DNA of 64,000 nt from Rathayibacter_A sp036510655 (GTDB lineage Bacteria > Actinomycetota > Actinomycetes > Actinomycetales > Microbacteriaceae). The stretch's first letter is position 1; the number at the start of each line of letters is the position of its first letter. The translations under genes were made by a program, and so were the position numbers. The stretch is from the NCBI GenBank assembly GCA_036510655.1, contig DATCDQ010000061.1:19772-83771 (forward strand). The letters are read 5' to 3'. Below the pieces are notes generated by a model. It was not told the DNA's origin. It saw only the letters and a list, made by a program, of their open reading frames with translations, and did no database searches. Below, one piece after another: positions 9,895-18,981 of this stretch.

Positions 9895-9927
9895 GGCCAC
9901 TGTGGAGGCGAGGCAGCGGGCATCGAC

Positions 9928-10527
9928 ATGAAGATTGATCCGAACAGCAAGACCTTTCATGGAGCATCGACTTTCGTGATGTTCGTCGCACTGAACGTGC
10001 TCTTTGTCATCACGTGCATTCCTGTGATCACCATCGGAATGGCAACGAGCGCGCTGTTCGAAGCGACCCTGCGGTATTCGGACGATGAGGGCGGACAACT
10101 TATCAATGACTATCTGACGGCGCTGCGGCGCAATGCCGGGCGCGCAACGGCCGTCTACCTGTGCTTGGTTGCGCCACTCGTAGCGCTCGCGTTCAGCGGG
10201 CTGTTCTGGCTGTTTCAAGGCGGCATCGTCTCGTTGGCGGCAGCGATCGTCGCATTCCTCGGCGCGGTCTACCTGTTCACAGCGTTCCTCTACGGCATGG
10301 CGCTAGTGGCACGCTACCGAAATTCGGTGCGCCAAACCGTCAAGAACGCGATGCTGCTGTCGGTGGTCGAACCGTGGCGCACCTTCGTGCTGGCGGTCAT
10401 CCCCGCCACTGTCGTTAGCCTCACCGCCGTGTTCCCCGTGTTCATCGTAATCGTGGCGACAATCGGGTTCTCGGTCGGCGCATATGCGGTCGCGCTCCTG
10501 TTCCGCAGCGTGTTCGCCAAACACTAG
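9928..10527 (+). CDS. YesL/DUF624-family membrane protein
   Basis: 199 residues with five or so hydrophobic segments (about 15-40, 75-100, 105-130, 150-175, 175-192). The opening, with an Asn-Thr/Ser-Phe context and long first helix, matches the YesL (DUF624) family. Members sit beside LplB/LplC/YtcQ-type oligosaccharide importers in Firmicutes and Actinobacteria, but their biochemical role is not known. Here the protein sits next to such an importer (10592-14354), which supports the assignment. No strong ribosome binding site is placed before ATG 9928, so translation may depend on the LacI gene just upstream. Convergent with the solute-binding-protein gene, with a shared hairpin between. Confidence 0.8.
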   Translation: MKIDPNSKTFHGASTFVMFVALNVLFVITCIPVITIGMATSALFEATLRYSDDEGGQLINDYLTALRRNAGRATAVYLCLVAPLVALAFSGLFWLFQGGIVSLAAAIVAFLGAVYLFTAFLYGMALVARYRNSVRQTVKNAMLLSVVEPWRTFVLAVIPATVVSLTAVFPVFIVIVATIGFSVGAYAVALLFRSVFAKH

Positions 10528-10552
10528 CGTCAGGCGATGACCGCCGCGTGAA

Positions 10553-10578
10553 GGGGCGGGGTCGCAAGACCCCGCCCC
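10553..10578. terminator. Bidirectional terminator hairpin with GCAA tetraloop
   Basis: A perfect 11-bp stem (GGGGCGGGGTC / GACCCCGCCCC) closed by a GCAA tetraloop lies between the convergent YesL-like gene (stop 10527) and the solute-binding-protein gene (stop 10592). It can serve transcription from both sides. There is no long T run on either strand. Confidence 0.75.
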
Positions 10579-10591
10579 GTTACCGATCGAG

Positions 10592-12352
10592 TCAGCCGAA
10601 CTTCTTGGCCACTGCGAGGCGGGCGGCGTTCTGCGCCTTCGCGTGCTCCATGTCGACCTTCAGAACCTTCTGATAACCAAGCCCATTGACGGTCGTCTGC
10701 ATGTCTTTGAGCAACGAGTTGAACTGCGACTTGCTGGTCGCCATCGACATCTTCCAGGAGTCCTGGACGATCACAGCCTTGATCTGGTTGCGCAGCGTCT
10801 GGATCTCCGAGTTGTCCTGCGGAGCGACGTAGCCCGATCCGGGAGCGACGATGATCTCCCCTTTGTCCCTGAGGTAGGCCATCGTGGTCGCAGCATCGCC
10901 CATGTGGCCCGCCCAGCTCTTCGTGAGGGGATTGGCGATCAGCTTCTCGTAGCTCGGCCACATCTGATACATGTACGGGTAGCCGGTCGACGGGTCTTTG
11001 TCGACTGCGGTCACGGTCGTTACATTCAGCGCGGAGACACCCTTGGTGAAGGTCCCCTGACCCCACGTGGAAGGCACCTGGTCTGTTGCGCCGCCCAGGA
11101 AGGCGTTCTTGCCGAACGCGTTCAGCGCGGGCTTTCCCGACGTCAGTTCCCAGGTGAGCCCCTTCGGGCCGGCGGCCGAACCGGTCTGGCTCCCGTTCGC
11201 ATACACACCGTCTACCGAATACAGCCAGTCGATGAAAGCCGCAACGCGCTGCGGATCCGCGGCCTTGGACCCGATCCCGATGGAGTAGTTGCTGTTGCCA
11301 TACACCTCGGAGCCGTAGGAGAAGATCTTCATGTCTTTCAGCGGCACGATCTCGAACCCGCGGCCGGCCGCCATGTTCGTGTCCGTGTTGTAAGCGGGTT
11401 GCGCCAGCCAGGGCCAGAACGAGAACAGCACCTGCCCGGTCTGATACTTGGCAAACAGAGTCGAGTAATTCTGCGTCGGCGAGTCCGGATCGACAAGCCC
11501 GGCTGCGTTCGCATTGAAGAAGAACTTGAGAGAGCGCACATAGTGGGAGTCGGAGTCGACGATGCTCTCATAGGATGACCCGTCGGCGGCCGCCAGCACG
11601 AAGCCCATTTCGTCGAAGCCGTAGTAGCACGCCGGCTGCTTCGCGTTATTCATCATGTTGCCGTCCCAGTCCTTGAACAAGGACACCGCGTAGACGGACT
11701 TTCCGTTGGGTGCGGTGGGCTCAGCATGCTGCATGTCTGCCAGCACGGGAATCAAGTCCTCGAGCGTGTCGATCTTCGGGAATCCGACCTTGCTGTAGAC
11801 GTCCCAGCGCACGTACGGCCCGAAAGTCGGGTCCGTGCCCTCAGAGGATTGCGTGGGCTTCAGGCTCGACACCGACGTCGGGAAGGCGTACGTGCCCTTC
11901 TTTCCCTTGTTGGTGAAGGCCACCGCGGTGTCATACTTCTTTGTGGCCGTCATGTTCTTGTAGTAAGTCGACGCATCCAGAAGCAACCCACCCTTCAGCG
12001 ACTCGTCAAGGTGCTGCGACGAGCCCAAGACCACCAGGTCGCCTAGTTCTCCGGCCGCTGAGCGGGTGTTGAAGAGCGTTTCGCCGCCTCCCGCCACGTT
12101 GGGCGCGATGACGTTGAGCTTCATGTTGAACTTCTCTTCGACGAGTTTGGCGAACCATCCAGTCTGGATGCCCTGGTAGTTCGCGAGGTCGTCGAAGACG
12201 TCGATGGTGATCGGCTTGGACCACTTCGTCGGAAATGCTCCGGATTTACCGGCCGCCGATGTCGTCTCGCCATTGACCAACGTGCAGCCTGCCAACGTGG
12301 CCGGTGCTAGAGCCGTGACGAATGCCGCGGTTATGAACTGTCTGCGCTTCAT
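10592..12352 (-). CDS. Extracellular oligosaccharide-binding lipoprotein (YtcQ/LplA type)
   Basis: 586 residues, the long type of CUT1 solute-binding protein that pairs with LplB/LplC permeases. The N-terminus, MKRRQFITAAFVTALAPA, has a twin-arginine pattern (RRQFI) and a lipobox ending in Cys23 (TLAGC), so it is a predicted Tat-exported lipoprotein. ATG 12352 is chosen because GAAAGG lies 7-12 bases upstream and the signal peptide begins directly there; the frame upstream is open but lacks signal features. Last gene of a permease-permease-binding-protein set read on the minus strand, ending at a bidirectional hairpin. The ligand is unknown; uptake of plant oligosaccharides is inferred from the surrounding hydrolases. 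Confidence 0.92.
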   Translation of the reverse strand: MKRRQFITAAFVTALAPATLAGCTLVNGETTSAAGKSGAFPTKWSKPITIDVFDDLANYQGIQTGWFAKLVEEKFNMKLNVIAPNVAGGGETLFNTRSAAGELGDLVVLGSSQHLDESLKGGLLLDASTYYKNMTATKKYDTAVAFTNKGKKGTYAFPTSVSSLKPTQSSEGTDPTFGPYVRWDVYSKVGFPKIDTLEDLIPVLADMQHAEPTAPNGKSVYAVSLFKDWDGNMMNNAKQPACYYGFDEMGFVLAAADGSSYESIVDSDSHYVRSLKFFFNANAAGLVDPDSPTQNYSTLFAKYQTGQVLFSFWPWLAQPAYNTDTNMAAGRGFEIVPLKDMKIFSYGSEVYGNSNYSIGIGSKAADPQRVAAFIDWLYSVDGVYANGSQTGSAAGPKGLTWELTSGKPALNAFGKNAFLGGATDQVPSTWGQGTFTKGVSALNVTTVTAVDKDPSTGYPYMYQMWPSYEKLIANPLTKSWAGHMGDAATTMAYLRDKGEIIVAPGSGYVAPQDNSEIQTLRNQIKAVIVQDSWKMSMATSKSQFNSLLKDMQTTVNGLGYQKVLKVDMEHAKAQNAARLAVAKKFG

Positions 12353-12395
12353 TGCATACCTTTCTTGGATTCTTTGGATCGCGAAATCGGCGCCG

Positions 12396-13355
12396 TCAAC
12401 CCTTGACGGCACCGAGCATGATCCCCTTCACGAAAAAGCGCTGGAAGAGGGGGTAGACGAAGATGATGGGCAGCACGACGACCACGGCGACTGTCATCTG
12501 GATCGAGGTGGGGGTCTGCGTGGTTGCGGCGTTGGCGATCGAGCTGAGATTGCCCCCGGCCGCGTTCTGGGCGGCCTGCGCCAGGCTGTTCGCCTGGTTG
12601 ATGAACATGTAGAGCAGGTACTGAAGCGTGTACAGGCTCTGATTGGTGATGTAGATCAGCGTGTCCTGGAACATGTTCCATTGGGCAACGGCGGAGAAGA
12701 TCGCGACCGTAGCCAGAATCGCCGTCATGTTGGGCAGATAGACGCGGAAGAACACCTGAAAGATGTTGGCGCCGTCCATCTCGGCCGCCTCCTGCAGCGA
12801 CTGGGGCATCGACTCGACGAACGTCTTGACGAGGATGATGTTGAAGGGCTGCACAAGGTACGGGATCACGTACACCCAGAAGTTGTTCGTCAGACCCAGA
12901 CCCCGGATGATCAGGAAGACCGGAATCAGCCCTGCGCTGAAATACATCGTGATAACGGTGAACCGATACCAGAACGCCCGCGCCCACATGCGTTCCTGGG
13001 TGAACATGAACCCCAAATACGCAGAGACGAACACGGTGCCCACCGTGCCGAGCACTGTGCGCGCCACGCTCACAGCCGCTGCCAGCGTGAGTCCCTGCAG
13101 TTGGAACACCTGTCCATAGTTCGAGAGGTGGAAGCCGATCGGCCAGAATCGCACGTCGCCGAGTGCCGCCAGATTGTTGGCGCTGACTGAATTGATGATC
13201 AGGTAGTAGAACGGATACGCGCAGATCAGCGCGAACAGAGCGAACATTGCGTAGTTGACGACGCTGAAGGCCTTCTCGCCCTTCGTGCGTCGTAACCGCT
13301 TGGAATGGGGCAGGCGCTTGCCGTGTGGGAGGTGGGCATCCGATGCAATGGCCAT
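12396..13355 (-). CDS. Sugar ABC transporter permease (LplC/YtcP type)
   Basis: 319 residues with six predicted transmembrane helices. The cytoplasmic EAA loop lies around EAAEMDGANIFQVFF, the docking site for the ATPase. Its length and partner match the LplC/YtcP branch of CUT1 permeases. ATG 13355 is preceded by AGGAG at 8-12 bases; this Shine-Dalgarno overlaps the stop codon of the upstream permease at 13368. No ATPase gene is in the cluster, so like most CUT1 systems it probably uses a shared MsmK/MsiK-type ATPase encoded elsewhere (known for the family, inferred here). Confidence 0.93.
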   Translation of the reverse strand: MAIASDAHLPHGKRLPHSKRLRRTKGEKAFSVVNYAMFALFALICAYPFYYLIINSVSANNLAALGDVRFWPIGFHLSNYGQVFQLQGLTLAAAVSVARTVLGTVGTVFVSAYLGFMFTQERMWARAFWYRFTVITMYFSAGLIPVFLIIRGLGLTNNFWVYVIPYLVQPFNIILVKTFVESMPQSLQEAAEMDGANIFQVFFRVYLPNMTAILATVAIFSAVAQWNMFQDTLIYITNQSLYTLQYLLYMFINQANSLAQAAQNAAGGNLSSIANAATTQTPTSIQMTVAVVVVLPIIFVYPLFQRFFVKGIMLGAVKG

Positions 13356-13367
13356 GGTTGTCGGCTC

Positions 13368-14354
13368 CTAGATGATCGAGGTTCCGCGAGCGCGCTTCGC
13401 GATGATGTTGACGGTGAGCAGCAGGATGACCGAGATCAGGCTCTTGAGCATGCCGATCGCGGTCGCCAGCGACAGGTTGTTGCCGGTCATGCCGACGTTG
13501 TAGACGTAGAGGTCGAGCACCTGGATGTGCTGCATGTTAAATGCGTTCTGGAACACGTAGTACTGGTCCATGCCGTTGTTCAGCAGATTGGCGACGGACA
13601 GCATGAGCAGCACGACATACGTGGGCATCAGCTGCGGCACAGTGATGTAGCGCATGAGCTGGAATCGCCCGGCACCGTCGATTCGGGCCGATTCATAGAG
13701 CGTAGGGTCGATGCCCGTGATGGCCGCCAAATAGATGATGGCACCCCAGCCGAGCCCCTTCCACAGACTCCACAGCAGCATCATGAGCCAGACGTGCTGG
13801 CCCGAGTCGAGGAACTTCAGCGGTGTCGTGATGATGCCCGAGTCGACCAATACGCTGTTGACCAGGCCGGAACTCGAGAACAGCGAGAAGGCGATCATAT
13901 AGACGAGCACCCAGGAGATGAAGTTGGGCAACGTCGTCAAGGTCTGCACGGTGTTGCGGAACCACGGTGCCTTGACCTCGTGGAGCAGCACCGCGAATAT
14001 GACAGGCAACACCGAGGTGGCGATACCGAGGAAGCTCATAGCGAGCGTGTTGATCAGCACCTGGCCGATCTGCGCCATCTGCGTCGGTGAGCTCACCAGC
14101 ATCTGGAACCACTGCAGGCCCACGAACTGGCTGCCCTTCAAGCCGAGCGCAGGCTGGTAGTCGTAAAGCGAGAAGATCCAGCCGTACAGCGGCAGATAGG
14201 AAAAGACGAAGACGAGCCCGAGCAGCGGGGTGATGCACAGGAACATTCCCACGGACTTCTTGCCGGTGCGTCTGGGCTTCGTAGGCGAATCCCTGCGCGG
14301 CTTCTGCGGCACCGGGCTCGACGGCGCCTCCTCGAGAATCGTCTGCGCCGTCAC
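13368..14354 (-). CDS. Sugar ABC transporter permease (LplB/YteP type)
   Basis: 328 residues. A basic cytoplasmic N-terminus (about 1-33, rich in Pro, Lys and Arg) is followed by six predicted helices and the EAA loop (YESARIDGAGRFQLMRYI). It is the partner of the LplC-type permease downstream (12 bases between). GTG 14354 is preceded by AAGGTCGC. First gene of this importer operon; a promoter and a perfect inverted repeat lie 160-200 bases upstream in the 280-base gap to GH95, so the importer can be expressed separately from the hydrolases. Confidence 0.93.
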   Translation of the reverse strand: MTAQTILEEAPSSPVPQKPRRDSPTKPRRTGKKSVGMFLCITPLLGLVFVFSYLPLYGWIFSLYDYQPALGLKGSQFVGLQWFQMLVSSPTQMAQIGQVLINTLAMSFLGIATSVLPVIFAVLLHEVKAPWFRNTVQTLTTLPNFISWVLVYMIAFSLFSSSGLVNSVLVDSGIITTPLKFLDSGQHVWLMMLLWSLWKGLGWGAIIYLAAITGIDPTLYESARIDGAGRFQLMRYITVPQLMPTYVVLLMLSVANLLNNGMDQYYVFQNAFNMQHIQVLDLYVYNVGMTGNNLSLATAIGMLKSLISVILLLTVNIIAKRARGTSII

Positions 14355-14511
14355 GACAGCGCGACCTTAACCGCGGCGGCGATCGGCCGACAGGTTCCGC
14401 GTTCCTGGTCGCGCTCCATCTCACTCCTTTGTGGTGTCTTGCTGGTCCGACTCGGTCGACACTCGCCTCGGGACGGAAAGTATGGAAATCGCGACCATTG
14501 CGGCCGAATTA

Positions 14512-14527
14512 ATCGAACCGCTTCGAT
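14512..14527. promoter_or_regulatory. LacI-type operator, importer promoter
   Basis: Perfect inverted repeat ATCGAA-CCGC-TTCGAT. On the minus strand it lies directly after a candidate promoter (TTGACG at 14558-14553, 18-base gap, TATGGT at 14534-14529), so it would cover the transcription start of the 14354 permease gene. Form and placement are typical of LacI-family operators. Which of the nearby LacI proteins binds it is unknown. Confidence 0.6.
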
Positions 14528-14634
14528 GACCATAGACGATCGTGTGGGGGTTCGTCAAGATCACCGTCGGCGCCGACTTCTGAATGCGATCATGAGATGA
14601 GTGGAATCCGCATGGTCAGGATTCAGGTGAGCCA

Positions 14635-16989
14635 TCAGCCAGGAAAGTCGACAACCGAGACTCCATCAGGTGACGTCGCCCACTGCCAACGCGAGCGCCC
14701 AATCGCGGCCTCTGGCAACCGTGTCGCCTCGATGGAGCAGCCGCCGCTGTCCACGATTCGCGGCGACCCACCCTCCTCGAGCTCGACGACGACATCGCCC
14801 GGCTCAGTTGAATGGATCAGGGCCGACCTGGGCCGCCCGTCACGCCAAACGATGTCTATCACGTGGCCGCCTCGCGCACGCAGACCGCGCACGGAACCGG
14901 CGCTCCACATCGTGGGCAGAGTCGGCAGCAGTGAGATCGCTCCGTCGTGGCTCTGCAAAAGCAGCTCCGCGATGCCGGCGACGGCACCGAGATTGCCGTC
15001 GATCTGGAAGATCACGCCGCCCGGGCGGTCCGCGTGCGGATGCAGGTCGAGCAAGGACGGCGAACTGAGCTGGTGGATCAGCACATCGATCGAGGCCGCG
15101 GCCAGCGTCCGGTCATGCAGTCGCGCTGCGAGACAGAGCACCCATGCCTGACTCCAGCCTGTATACCCGCTGCCGTTCTCGAGACGATGGGCGAGCGCAC
15201 GACCGACCGCCTGGAACTCTCCCGGCGCCGCGGTCGAAGTGATCCGCGTGCCGGGGAACGCACCATAGAGATGCGAGAGATGCCGGTGGCCGGGCTCGAC
15301 CGGCCGGAGCGGCGCATCCCACTCGCGCAGGCGCCCGTGCTCGTCGATCGAAGGCATTCGAAGCCGTTCGAGGGTTGCCGCGGCACGTGCGCTGAGTGCG
15401 TCCGACTCATCGAGCCGCTTCGCAAGCCAAACGAGCCGGACGAGCACCTCGCGGGCGATTTCCTGGTCGATGGTCGCGCCCGCCGTGACTGCACCTCGCA
15501 CGCCCCCCGCATCGCGGAATTGATGCTCTGGCGAGCTCGACGGGCTGACGAGGAGTGTGCCGCCGTCCTCCACCAACTGATCGAGAACGAAGGCGGCGAC
15601 CTCCCGGCAGATGGGTAGCACGCTTTCGCGAGCGAACTCCTCAGACCATTTGAAGTCCAAGCTGGTCCCTAGATGTGCTGACATCCAGGCGAGACCCATC
15701 TGCCAGTTCGCCCACTGAGGATCGCCGTTGACCGGGGCTGTGAAACGCCATAGGTCGGTGTTGTGATGGGTGGTGGCGCCGTGCGCCTCGTAGAGCGACC
15801 TGGCCGTTGACCGTCCGGAGTCTGTGAGTTCGGACACGAGGTCGAACAGTGGTTCGTGCAGCTCAGGCAGGCCCGCGACCTCGGCGCCCCAGTAATTCAT
15901 CTCCGCATTGATGTTCGTCGTGTACTCACTGCACCACCCCGGCCGCACGTCGGTATTCCAAATACCCTGAAGGTTTGCGGCTTGCGTTCCGGGTCGCGAC
16001 GATGAAACGAGCAGATAGCGACCGAAGTCAAAATAGCGCTGAGCCTCGACCGCGGCGCGGTCTCCGGACGGCGTCAGATCCAAACGCACGCGATCGAAGA
16101 GGGCATGGTAGTCATCCTCGTGCCGTGCGACGAGCTCGGCGGTCTCACAAGCGAGTGACGCAGCCACCCGCGATCTCGCCACCGCGCAGAGAGTCGCCAG
16201 GTCTGCGGAGGGGCGCTGATTCCAACCGCGAAAGCCGGTGTGTACCGCCGCGAGCAGTCGAACTCCCCCCGCCGTCCGTTGAACTGCGGCGACGAGTGCC
16301 CAGCCCATGCCCGCCGCGACAGTTCCGTCAGCGGCGGGAGGCTCGGCGTCGTAGAGGATCGGATGCTCGTCGCGCTCGTATTCGGGGATCACATGAGCGG
16401 GAGCCCGACCCACCGCCGTCAGCCACGTAACTGTGTCGAGCTGTTCGACATTTACGGACGCCGCGACGTGAGGGGTCACGAAGTCCGGCGGCGGAGCATC
16501 ATCCGACTGCGAAGTCTGAACGACGAGGACGCGGTCGGGATGCGAGACGAACGAGAACATGCTCTCGCCTCCGGAGTGGACCTCGGCACGTGCGCGGCTC
16601 AGGTCGAGTACGCGCCGATAGCCTTGACCCGCATCGCCCCGACGCCTCCATCGCCAGGCGAGTCGCCCGACGGGCTGGTACGACTCGGTCCAACCCGGCG
16701 CCTGGAGTTCGCGCGCGACAGCATCGGCAGCCTCGTGATCTCCTTCGGCAATAGCCGCTCTCAACTCTTGCAGCGCCTGGCTTCGCGCGGCATCATCGGT
16801 GCGCCCCGAGGTCTCGGTCGCGGGGCCGCCCGACCACAGGGTGTCGTGATTCAGATCGAACCACTCCGTCTCGGGCCTCCCGTAGAGAGCCGCGCCCAAC
16901 GAGCCGTTGCCAAGCAGGAATGCCTCGTGGAAATGGTCCGCCGGGCGATCGAGCTCGATCTGCGCCGGATTCCTGATCGGTTCCTTCAT
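14635..16989 (-). CDS. GH95 family alpha-L-fucosidase (or alpha-L-galactosidase)
   Basis: 784 residues, full length for GH95. Family motifs are all visible: the N-terminal GNGSLGA beta-sandwich motif (27-33); TTNINAEMNYW (357-367), including the Asn pair that positions the catalytic water in Bifidobacterium AfcA; SPSSSPEHQ with Glu488 as likely general acid; and PGHRHLSHLYG (566-576). GH95 enzymes invert alpha-1,2-linked L-fucose or L-galactose; fucosyl groups on xyloglucan side chains are the natural plant substrate. There is no signal peptide, so it is cytoplasmic. It follows the GH127 gene by 51 bases; ATG 16989 has GGAGA at about 8 bases. Confidence 0.93.
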   Translation of the reverse strand: MKEPIRNPAQIELDRPADHFHEAFLLGNGSLGAALYGRPETEWFDLNHDTLWSGGPATETSGRTDDAARSQALQELRAAIAEGDHEAADAVARELQAPGWTESYQPVGRLAWRWRRRGDAGQGYRRVLDLSRARAEVHSGGESMFSFVSHPDRVLVVQTSQSDDAPPPDFVTPHVAASVNVEQLDTVTWLTAVGRAPAHVIPEYERDEHPILYDAEPPAADGTVAAGMGWALVAAVQRTAGGVRLLAAVHTGFRGWNQRPSADLATLCAVARSRVAASLACETAELVARHEDDYHALFDRVRLDLTPSGDRAAVEAQRYFDFGRYLLVSSSRPGTQAANLQGIWNTDVRPGWCSEYTTNINAEMNYWGAEVAGLPELHEPLFDLVSELTDSGRSTARSLYEAHGATTHHNTDLWRFTAPVNGDPQWANWQMGLAWMSAHLGTSLDFKWSEEFARESVLPICREVAAFVLDQLVEDGGTLLVSPSSSPEHQFRDAGGVRGAVTAGATIDQEIAREVLVRLVWLAKRLDESDALSARAAATLERLRMPSIDEHGRLREWDAPLRPVEPGHRHLSHLYGAFPGTRITSTAAPGEFQAVGRALAHRLENGSGYTGWSQAWVLCLAARLHDRTLAAASIDVLIHQLSSPSLLDLHPHADRPGGVIFQIDGNLGAVAGIAELLLQSHDGAISLLPTLPTMWSAGSVRGLRARGGHVIDIVWRDGRPRSALIHSTEPGDVVVELEEGGSPRIVDSGGCSIEATRLPEAAIGRSRWQWATSPDGVSVVDFPG

Positions 16990-17040
16990 AACGAGGTCTC
17001 CGCTTCTGCGTGCCGGGGTGTCGCATCGCCGACGGACACG

Positions 17041-18981
17041 TTACAGCTTTGCGCGCGCGCCACTCGGGCCGCGTCCCGTCGGCAACCAGACACGCATCGC
17101 GCCGGGCGGGCCGTTCCCCCAGGTAGAGTACGGCCGGAAGTGCAGGTCCACCTCGCGCAGATCGGTCGGATCCGGCGGCGGCCACGAGGCGTACAACGGG
17201 CCGTCCGTCGACGCGATCAGAGCACCTGCGCACCGAACGACCGGGCCGAGCGGTGTGCTCGCTGTGGTTTCCACCGGCGCGTGCCCGGGATCAACGGCCA
17301 CCCGCTCCAGGTCGCTCGCGTTGTCCCCCTGCTCGAGGCAGTACACGACGGGGCCGCGTCTGAGCGCTACTGCGCCGCGCACGGCGTCGACCCGCGGGTC
17401 GGCGCGAACGAACTCCGGACTCATGTCGAATTCCACACGGATGTCCGTGCCCGCGGCGAGCGCGCCATGCAGTCGCAACCAACCCTGCTCGGAATCCACG
17501 TCGACACGCTCGCCGTTGAGGTACACCCGACGACTCGTATTCCAGCTGGGAATCCGCAGCGCGAGCGTGCCTTCGCCGACGCCCTCAACCACGGTGATGT
17601 GTACAACACCGTCGAGCGGGTAGTCCGTGTCCACCTCCAGCACCACGCGGCCGCCACGCACGCTCGTTTCGATCCGCGAGCGGGTGTACTGAACAAGCTG
17701 CAGTTCGTCGTCGCTGACTGATGCGATGTAGCTTTCGATGCTGGCGAAGGTTCGCATGAGATTCGGTGGGCAGCACGCGCAGAAGTACCAATCCAGACGG
17801 TGCGCGGTCGCCTCCTCCTGCACCGACACGTGGTCGGCGCGCAACTGCAGCGGATTGCTGTAAAAGAACTGCGTGCCACCCTCCGATATCCCGTCAGCTA
17901 CCACGTTGTACAGCGCCGTCTCGAAGAAGTCGGCAAAGCGAGCCTCCCCTGTGGCCGTGTACATGCGCCACGCCCAGTGCATCGTGCCGATCCCAGCGCA
18001 CGTCTCTGCGTATGCGCGATCACTTGGAAGCTCGTAGGCATCACCGAATGCTTCGTCTCTGTGACGGGAGCCGGTGCCTCCCGTGATGTAGCTGCGCCGG
18101 GTGACCATGTCATCCCATTGAGTCTTCAGCGCCGCGAGCAAGGTCGGATCGCCGGTCTCGAGGTAGACATCCGTTGCTCCGCTGTTCAGATACAACGCGC
18201 GCACGGCGTGGCCCCGCATCACGCCTGTAGCGCGTATCGGCGCGTCGTCCTGGAAGTATGTGGAGCCGAACGCGCCACGCCCCAACCAGCCGGTGCCGCG
18301 GCGATCGACAAAGGCTTGCGCGGTGCGGAGATACTCGCGGCGGCCCGTCAGGCGGTACAGCTCGACCAGCGCATACTCGATCTCGGGGTGCCCCGGATAC
18401 GCGGATGATTCCGGCCCGCCGAACAATCGCACGATCAGGTCTGCAAAACGAGCAGCGATCGTGAGCAGCCTGTCGTCGCCGAGCGCGCGGGCAGACGCGA
18501 CGGCGGCCTGGATCAGATGCCCCGCACAGTACAGTTCGTGCCCGCCGGCAAAATCAGTCCATCGCTCCTGTGCACGATCCTCGCGCTGAAACGCCGAATC
18601 CAGGTAGCCGTCTTCGTCTTGAACGTGCGCGAGTAACCCAATGGTGTTCTCGTAGAACGCGCGCAGCTCAGCATCTTCTGCGCGGCCCAATTCCCACGCC
18701 ACGCCTTCGAGCACTTTGTAGACGTCGCTGTCGACGAAAACCGGGCCGCGGAAGCGCGCATCCGATGCTCCGATCAGCCGCCGCAGATTGTCGAGAGCCC
18801 CCTCGTCCTCCAGCGCCGCAATCCCATGCGGGATGGTCACCGCCCGATTACGGCGCTGCCACCGGCCGAGCGTGCCATCGCCGAGTCGCACATCGCCAGC
18901 GCCGATCGGTACGACCACGCCCAGCCTGGAACCGGCCACCGGGCCCACAATCGTCCGCACGTGATTCTCCATCCGCGTCAC
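17041..18981 (-). CDS. GH127 beta-L-arabinofuranosidase
   Basis: 646 residues. The catalytic and zinc set of the Bifidobacterium longum enzyme HypBA1 is preserved with the same spacing: Glu310 (as Glu322), Glu326 and Cys328 in AETCAGIG (as Glu338/Cys340), and Cys403-Cys404 in CACCPPN (as Cys417/Cys418, of which Cys417 is the nucleophile). The family releases beta-L-arabinofuranose from hydroxyproline-linked or side-chain arabino-oligosaccharides of plant walls. No signal peptide. The start is GTG 18981, overlapping the TGA of the upstream dehydrogenase by 4 bases. The arabinose product can enter the araBDA operon at 46-50 kb. Confidence 0.93.
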   Translation of the reverse strand: MTRMENHVRTIVGPVAGSRLGVVVPIGAGDVRLGDGTLGRWQRRNRAVTIPHGIAALEDEGALDNLRRLIGASDARFRGPVFVDSDVYKVLEGVAWELGRAEDAELRAFYENTIGLLAHVQDEDGYLDSAFQREDRAQERWTDFAGGHELYCAGHLIQAAVASARALGDDRLLTIAARFADLIVRLFGGPESSAYPGHPEIEYALVELYRLTGRREYLRTAQAFVDRRGTGWLGRGAFGSTYFQDDAPIRATGVMRGHAVRALYLNSGATDVYLETGDPTLLAALKTQWDDMVTRRSYITGGTGSRHRDEAFGDAYELPSDRAYAETCAGIGTMHWAWRMYTATGEARFADFFETALYNVVADGISEGGTQFFYSNPLQLRADHVSVQEEATAHRLDWYFCACCPPNLMRTFASIESYIASVSDDELQLVQYTRSRIETSVRGGRVVLEVDTDYPLDGVVHITVVEGVGEGTLALRIPSWNTSRRVYLNGERVDVDSEQGWLRLHGALAAGTDIRVEFDMSPEFVRADPRVDAVRGAVALRRGPVVYCLEQGDNASDLERVAVDPGHAPVETTASTPLGPVVRCAGALIASTDGPLYASWPPPDPTDLREVDLHFRPYSTWGNGPPGAMRVWLPTGRGPSGARAKL